Below are positions 1 to 64,000 of a DNA stretch of 64,000 nucleotides, in pieces. A program made the translations under genes and the position numbers. Below the pieces are notes generated by a model. That model made no database searches. It worked only from the letters and a program-made list of their open reading frames with translations, and was not told the origin of the DNA. Positions within the stretch are counted from its first letter, which is position 1. The number at the start of each line of letters is the position of its first letter. The DNA comes from Amorphochlora amoebiformis (taxonomy: Eukaryota; Cercozoa; Chlorarachniophyceae). Location: positions 248,001-312,000 of the forward strand of contig BAAHQB010000226.1 in assembly GCA_054601695.1 (NCBI GenBank), in the 5' to 3' direction.

Positions 1-1059
<1,059 letters not shown>

Positions 1060-1060
<1 letters not shown>

Positions 1061-1707
1061 CATTGCCTTAGTGGCGATACAGGACACCATTAACAGGATC
1101 CTAAAATTCAGATATTGATATCTTTATATCGATGTTGTCTTATCTAGATATCGATGCGATATTATCTAGATATCGATGCTAAATTATCTGGATATCGATA
1201 TCCTCGTATATCCATGCTGAAATTACCGAGATATCGATGCTCTGATATGCAGGTATTGATAGCTTGATACCCAGACATTTGTCAGGCTTTCTGGTCATTG
1301 TGTCAGCTAGACTGTCGACTGCAACTTAAGCTTGTAATTAAGTAAGTAATGAATAATCAAAGTAAGTCAAATTTGATATCTATCTGGGACATGTATTTAG
1401 ATATATGTATATATATATATATAATATATATATCTATATATATATATGTATATATCTAGATATATATATATATATATATGTGTCATGTGTGTATGTGCTA
1501 GATGTGTATGTGCACACACAAACACACGCTAGTCATGTACAAAAGTATATATATATATATATCTAGATATATATATATATATATAAAATATATATATATA
1601 TATAATGTTATATATGTATATAAATATATGCCTGACAAATCCGCCCTAAACCACATTGTTTGGCATCACAGATCTAGGCTATCTACTAGATCTAGGCTAT
1701 ATATCTA

Positions 1708-1750
<43 letters not shown>

Positions 1751-3703
1751 ACTAGATATACTAGATATACTATGATATCAATATACTAGTATATACTCGA
1801 TATATACATATATACTAGATATATATACTAGATATAAGTATATATATATATATATATTTATACATATACATATAATATAAATTCTGGAATTATATAACCA
1901 TGGATATCCATAGTCTAGATAGTAGACAGAACCTAGCTGATGTAGACGGCGCTATTCAGTAACGCGCCAGTCGTCTAATTAATCAGTTTGAAATTTCACT
2001 TTCTAGAATGTCCAGAATGTTCTAGAGATTTCTACAACCTAGACAACTATCTCATAATTAGCTCATTGCTATACCGTCTAGCGTACGCGTAGCTTAACTA
2101 GTTAATACTAATCTATATAACTGTTGAACAAACTGCTACGGTACTGTATGTAGCTCGAACAATCCTGCTCAGATGATGCGCTAGATCTACTAGATCTTGT
2201 ACGTGATACGTACGTACGTATACGTATCGTATAAACAATCTGGTGTATATATGTAGATACTAGATATTACAAGAGATCATGATACGTATGCGTCGAGTAT
2301 ACGTTGGTAACAGATCATGATACGTATGCGTCGAGTATACGTTGGTAACAGTAGTGCACACACTACCTGGACTGTCTTGACTGTAGTGTGCATTTGAAGT
2401 CTCCGAGTTGGTAGTTTTCGTAAAACACTGCGTATTCATTCATTAACTAGATTACCCATCTGGCTATACTGTAGTCAAAGAATTCCGATCGAGGCTGATC
2501 CGATACTGTGACTAGTGTGAGATTCCATATGTGTTGTTATATACGTATATGTACAACCGTTCGAGATACGTATAATACGATAATACGCCATAAACTATTT
2601 CAGTTATTTTTGTAACTCAGTGACGCACATGTACTAAATCTAGTAAATGTACATAACAACACGCATCATGTGCAGTGCACGCATGCGCGTACGGTGTACT
2701 TGATTCTGGACAATGCGTACTTATACTACATATGAGGCTTCACAAGTAGAATTCAATTTGAGATCACTGAATATAGAAAGTGTCATGATGTATACTATCA
2801 GATATGTTGATTGTGACACGTATACGTACGTATGCGCATGCACATATGCGCTGTATACATATGCGCATGGTGTAAGCAGTGGTCATTGGTCGATTACTAT
2901 TCTAGATATACACACATACGTATATGCGCATGATACAAGTGGTGATCATTGACCGATTAATATTGTAGAAATTTAACTAACGCTCTACAAATCGACTAGC
3001 TCGAGACTTTTAGTACGCTAACATATACTAGATATAACTCATTTATGTTTTGCAGCTGCAGCACTTCTTGACTCACATTTATTATTTTGAGCTTGTACTA
3101 GTTGTATTAGAAGTTTATTAACAGATTGTGTAAGCCCAACGATCAAAAGACTATTACTAGTATTGTTTCATATTGATATTGCGATGTTTAGGTATTTTTG
3201 TTATTGTGTAAAATAATATTTATACGTATATATACATATATTCTATGTATATATATACATATATACAATTAGGGTTATATATATCTAGATATATATATCA
3301 TATAGTAGTTTCTATATTATATACATATATAATATCTAGAATATATATTATATATATATCATATATAATATATATTATATATATATATATATATCATATA
3401 TAATATATATATTATACATATATATATATATATATATAATATATAACATAATTGTGTACCGTAACCTAGGTAACTAAAAAGTCATAGAACTTAAAAAATT
3501 GTCCCTAAGAGATGGATTATTCTCGGATGACCCTAGCGTTAATAATTATATAGATGGCTCATGCGATATTCACATACCTACAGTCCACAAATTTTTGCGC
3601 AATCAATCTTGCGCAACGTGGAACTAACTAGATGAAATGCTAGTTAAAAAGCTTGTAAAACACTCGATTGTAACTTCTGGAATCGATAAAAATGCTTGTT
3701 ATC
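1060..3703. other. Gene-free AT-rich flank, CTAG/TACGTA/ATCGAT-rich
   Basis: Downstream of the E2F/CRC gene stop. ATATCGAT-type words recur at 1112-1260; CTAG, GTAC and TACGTA palindromes are frequent from 1400 to 3350; 3225-3450 is an AT repeat with ATATATTATA variants. No island with splice borders and an open frame was found. 3480-3703 is probably 3' UTR or flank of the gene to its right. Confidence 0.55.
2275..2350. repeat. Tandem duplication of a 38-bp unit
   Basis: Two adjacent, apparently identical copies beginning GATCATGATACGTATGCGTC and ending GTTGGTAACA. Unlike most duplications here, they are not separated by an AT tract. Confidence 0.85.
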
Positions 3704-29705
<26,002 letters not shown>

Positions 29706-30773
29706 AAGATTTGGCGAGACGCTTCCTTTCACTGTCCGCTGGTAGAACCCCGGTTGTCTCGCTCCCCTCGCCCGGGCGGATTTGAGGATACCTCGAGGAT
29801 GGCCCCGGCCTTAACTTTTGAAGACGAAGACCGACCGGACTTAACTTATGGCTTGCGGGGCCGGCGAGGCACAGATTCACCTAATTGAAACCGCCATTTA
29901 ATAGAAACCGCTATTTCCAAATTTTCCAGGTAATTCCGCCTAATAGATTCATATACCCTCTAATGATTCTTAAAAAAATCACTGCTAAAAAACTCGCCGG
30001 ATATCCGCCGGGTTCAAACCACAAGTATTAACCCCGCCACGACCCCCCACCCAAGCCCACCCTGCTTCGTGTCGGTGCTCAGAGCTATCTAGGATATGCT
30101 ATGGGAGCTGCGAGGGAAAACACGTTCAAATCAAGTGTTTCCTGTACTGGGTGAGGCTTAGAGACTCTACGGATCGATTTTGGTGTTCTCGAGCAGGCTG
30201 TTGCGCGGTTGATGCTTTTGCGCAGTCCGCACGGTGTGCCTGCAAGCACCGATTGTCCACCGCTCGCGTACCGCTCCAGACACCTGCCGAAATCAATCTA
30301 GAGAGATGTAGAATTGTGGAAAATTCGATTTCGGGCAAGTGAATATCGACACGCACTCCGGGAAAACGTAGGGGGGGGGTAATAATCATTTCAGCCTACA
30401 GCATGTCGCCCGGGAGCCTCTGAGGTCGAGTCATTGCAGCTTACGCTGATCAAATTGGAATATTAGTTCAAATTTGATTTAAATTAATGATCAACTAATT
30501 CCAGCCCAGGGCTTCTTGTAAATTTTTAGGATATAATGCCAGCGCATATTTTATTGTTCAGATTTCACAACCTCCGAATCAACTGATACGGTCACACCCA
30601 CTGTTGGCGTAAATTGTAAATTTACGTACAATTATCTCAAGATTATAAAGAATTAATAATTAATACATATTTGCATATATTCTGTACTATATATATATAG
30701 TATCTATGTACATAACTAGTATTAATCATATGAATATTGTACGTACAGCCATGAGATACGGTATGTGTGTGTA

Positions 30774-30804
<31 letters not shown>

Positions 30805-30857
30805 ATATATATATATATATATATATAATATATATATGTTTATCTTTGTATATATAC

Positions 30858-30922
<65 letters not shown>

Positions 30923-31115
30923 CATGATATTATATATATATATATATATCTGGTGTATATATATATATATATATATCTAGATATGTATATATATATATTT
31001 GTATATCTAGGTATATATATATATATATATATAATTATATATATATATTTATATATATATATATATATATATTCTAAAATTCTATATTACTATATATATA
31101 TATATATATATTTAG

Positions 31116-31191
<76 letters not shown>

Positions 31192-31418
31192 AATATACAT
31201 GCATAAAATATGTGTATATTTATGTATGCATTTGTTCTATATATACAAGAATATTGTATCATGTTCATCGAACGGATCAATCGTTTTCCCAACTTATCGC
31301 GATAACTTGGCTGCACATGTACAATGCATAGCACCACCATCATGTATTAAGTTAAAACCCCAAAGAACTCCGCACACTAACACGAAAATATCCAGAATGA
31401 TACCCGCCGTAGTCTAAA
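29706..31418. promoter_or_regulatory. Intergenic: upstream region of the E2F/CRC gene, then AT repeats
   Basis: 29706-30720 is ordinary-complexity sequence, moderately GC-rich near the start codon, with no coding island I can support. It holds three TTCAAA hexamers (30013, 30125, 30467; TTTGAA on the other strand), the CHR core that CRC proteins bind elsewhere. 30770-31195 is AT microsatellite. 31200-31418 is the presumed 3' flank of the cold-shock gene. Confidence 0.45.
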
Positions 31419-31957
31419 TTAGAAGTTCCAGTCGTCATTCCGCGAGATAGGGGACGGACGGGGGGCGCCCTGCACATATGCACCATCAGGCCCTGTGACC
31501 GATACAGCACGAAGCTTGCCATCTTCCTGCTTCTCCATAACAAATTCGACGGGCTGGAAATTATAACACATTCCAATGTCAGGGTTGAAAGGAAGGGAGG
31601 GTTATGCGTGTGTGTGTGTGTGTGCAAACCTCTCCATCAGCTAGGTTACGGAAGCCGGGGGCGTGGATCTGGGTCTAGTTGTAGGGGAAGAAGGTTAGAT
31701 ATCATCACTTTACTATAATGTTCCTAAACCTGATGAACGAAGACGTCTGGGGTGCCATCATCCGGGGTTATAAATCCAAAACCCTTTTTGGAGTCGAACC
31801 ATTTGCAGATACCTTTCACACGTCCGGGTTCCCCCGAAGCCTCCGCGGCGCTCTCGCAAAAAAGACGATAAGGTGCGGGAGCCATCTTAAATGCTGCGAC
31901 TTTGAAGGTCTGCGGCTTAACGGCGGATCTGACACGAAGGAGAGTGCGTGCAAACAT
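31419..31957 (-). CDS. Cold-shock-domain protein with presequence-like N-terminus
   Basis: Three exons, 31957-31730, 31674-31630 and 31553-31419, all with GT/AG borders in phase 0, give 135 residues and TAA. The cold shock domain spans about residues 46-120: [20 protein letters not shown] (RNP1 KGFGFI), DVFVHQ (RNP2), then [22 protein letters not shown].. and VSVTGPDG, the full order of a nucleic-acid-binding CSD. The N-terminus ([18 protein letters not shown]..) is Arg/Lys/Ala/Ser-rich, free of acidic residues and amphipathic, typical of a mitochondrial presequence; a second Met at residue 25 (MAPAPYR..) could start a cytosolic form. The C-terminus ([15 protein letters not shown]) is short. 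Role inferred: RNA chaperone or RNA-binding protein, possibly organellar. Introns are short and lack AT tracts. Confidence 0.9.
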
Positions 31958-59368
<27,411 letters not shown>

Positions 59369-59653
59369 TCTTTCGCCCCTAGTAGACCGCCTCTTCACGG
59401 CTCTATTGTCGGTTTCTCCGATGCGAAGGCCTTTCCTCCAGTGCACGTGTCGAAAGGGGGGGGGGGGGGGGAGGGTGGAGAGGATGCCGAGAAGTATAAA
59501 TGCTGGAAATTAGGGGGGGGGGGTTAATGTGGGGGTTGTGTGGGTTGGTTGATTTTGTGGGCGAGAGAGAGTGTGTGTGAATGTATGTGGGTGGGTGGTG
59601 TGTGTGTGATATGAATGGATGTGTGTATGTATGTATGTATATATGTATGTATG

Positions 59654-59701
<48 letters not shown>

Positions 59702-60642
59702 GGTGGTTGTGTGTATGTGTGATGAATGGATGTGTGTACGTTTATATATATATATATATATATGTATAAATATATGTATGTATGTATATAATCTGTACAT
59801 CTGTATGTATATTTGCATATTCGTTCAGATGAATTCACAGATCTACATTGTACGCTGTGTGCGTGTGTGTGTGTGCTTATATGTATGTGTATATATGTGT
59901 CTGGTGAAGAAACCAACCAAAGGGGGGGGGGAGACATGCAGAAGAAAAGAACCGGGTAAAAAAAAGGACATTCTTCCCTCACCCAAGCCGAAAAATCTTT
60001 CAACTTTTCCCGAAATAAAACTCTCACCCCGACACATATATCTACATGTCTGTCTGATATCGCGTATATCTCGAGGGGACCTCTCGTAACCCCGCCATGT
60101 CGCTCTGCGCATCGGGAGGAATTGAGCCGACCATGGCATTCGAGGTCAAGGAGAAGTCACGCTGGGTGACGAAAAGGTCATCCGACACAGGACCGCCGCG
60201 ATTTTAAAAAAAGTGAAAATCACTTTGAATTTATCGGGTGTTACATACCCTTGACAAGGCGACGCCACGCGGGTGGGCTACTTGGCTTTCCAATGGTGTC
60301 GAGGAAGGCGCTTATAGCAATCCTCTCCCTCTTGATGGCTCACTCCCTCCCCAGGGGCTACCTTCCACGTTTTAAGGTGATTTTTGGACGAAGATGTACC
60401 TTAGGCGCCGAAGAGAGAAGAGTTTATGGTTGTTTGACGCTAGGTGAGGACGGGGCCGACAGCTGGGTCGGGAGCTAGTCTTCCCCGCGGAGTCCGATCA
60501 TCACGGACAGCCTGCTTTGCCCGGTACGTGCTATTTTCTCCCTTTAATATTTCACTCATTCTTCGCTCTGTCCGAAATCTCCATTGAGAAGATCGACCGG
60601 CTTTTCTGGTGTATTGGCCTTATTTGCCCCTCATGTATCCAG
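59369..60642. promoter_or_regulatory. Probable divergent promoter region between the RRM and gpsA-type genes
   Basis: About 1.2 kb of mixed sequence: G-runs (9-12 G) at 59456-59522, GT/TATG microsatellites at 59560-59910, and higher-complexity sequence from 59940 to 60642 containing the candidate leader exon. The RRM gene starts leftward at 59368 and the gpsA-type gene runs rightward, so the 5' ends face each other. No core promoter motif can be assigned. Minus-strand reading frames across 59843-60139 are open but have no supporting splice or family evidence. Confidence 0.4.
60293..60384 (+). CDS. Possible first exon of the gpsA-type gene with signal-peptide-like leader
   Basis: ATG at 60293 opens MVSRKALIAILSLLMAHSLP.. 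followed by RGYLPRFK and a possible donor GTGATT; the frame stays open to a stronger donor (CTAG then GTGAGG at about 60444). A hydrophobic core after a basic start, then a basic Pro/Arg stretch, would suit a signal peptide followed by a transit-like segment. Neither donor gives the phase needed by the exon at 60643, so an intermediate exon (for example 60480-60524, open as LPRGVRSSRTACFA) or a different border would be required. Treat as a lead only. Confidence 0.3.
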
Positions 60643-63960
<3,318 letters not shown>

Positions 63961-64000
63961 GTATTGTTATATTAATATACTATCGTTATTGTTATTATTA

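Noticed and set aside
30126-30389. Overlapping plus and minus frames of 60-90 codons upstream of the E2F/CRC gene
   Set aside because: Open on both strands over the same bases with no recognisable motif; more likely promoter or UTR.
59843-60139. Minus-strand 98-codon frame beginning [15 protein letters not shown]
   Set aside because: No family signal, runs into GT microsatellite, and no splice link to neighbours.

Overview
Eukaryotic nuclear DNA, almost certainly from a protist or alga. About three quarters of the window is AT dinucleotide microsatellite. Long interstitial arrays of the telomere-type repeat TTAGGG/CCCTAA and CT/GA tracts make up much of the rest. Between the tracts lie many short non-repetitive islands of about 30-180 bp. 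Read one by one they look like noise. When each is cut at its GT and AG borders, nearly all turn out to be small coding exons whose splice phases interlock, so the window is four spliced genes with repeat-filled introns. I cannot name the clade: TTAGGG telomeres occur in many lineages.

Layout. 1-3703: repeat-rich, gene-free. 3704-29705 (minus): a 47-exon gene for about 1,217 residues with a Gln/Met/Pro/Gly-rich N-terminus, two E2F/DP-type winged-helix domains, a LIN54/tesmin-type CRC (double CXC) domain, two to three Tudor/Agenet-like modules and an acidic/basic tail. The exon lengths sum to 3,654 nt, exactly 1,218 codons. 29706-31418: intergenic, probably the promoter of this gene. 31419-31957 (minus): a 3-exon cold-shock-domain protein of 135 residues with a presequence-like N-terminus. 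31958-34637: promoter and microsatellites. 34638-59368 (minus): a gene of at least 24 exons encoding an RRM protein whose RRM resembles CPSF6/CFIm68; two stretches of the model are unresolved. 59369-60642: probable divergent promoter region. 60643-63960 (plus, cut by the window end): gpsA-type NAD-dependent glycerol-3-phosphate dehydrogenase, four exons visible.

Two things stand out. First, tandem E2F domains, a LIN54-type CRC domain and Tudor/Agenet-like modules on one polypeptide would place in one chain domains that other eukaryotes keep on separate DREAM/MuvB subunits. Second, exon ends are repeatedly copied into the adjacent AT intron under a strict rule: copies upstream of an exon carry its 3' splice site and 5' part, copies downstream carry its 3' part and 5' splice site. 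The extreme case is about 14 partial copies of the first CXC exon. One 28-codon exon is duplicated whole, identical and in frame. The rule holds in three of the four genes and on both strands.
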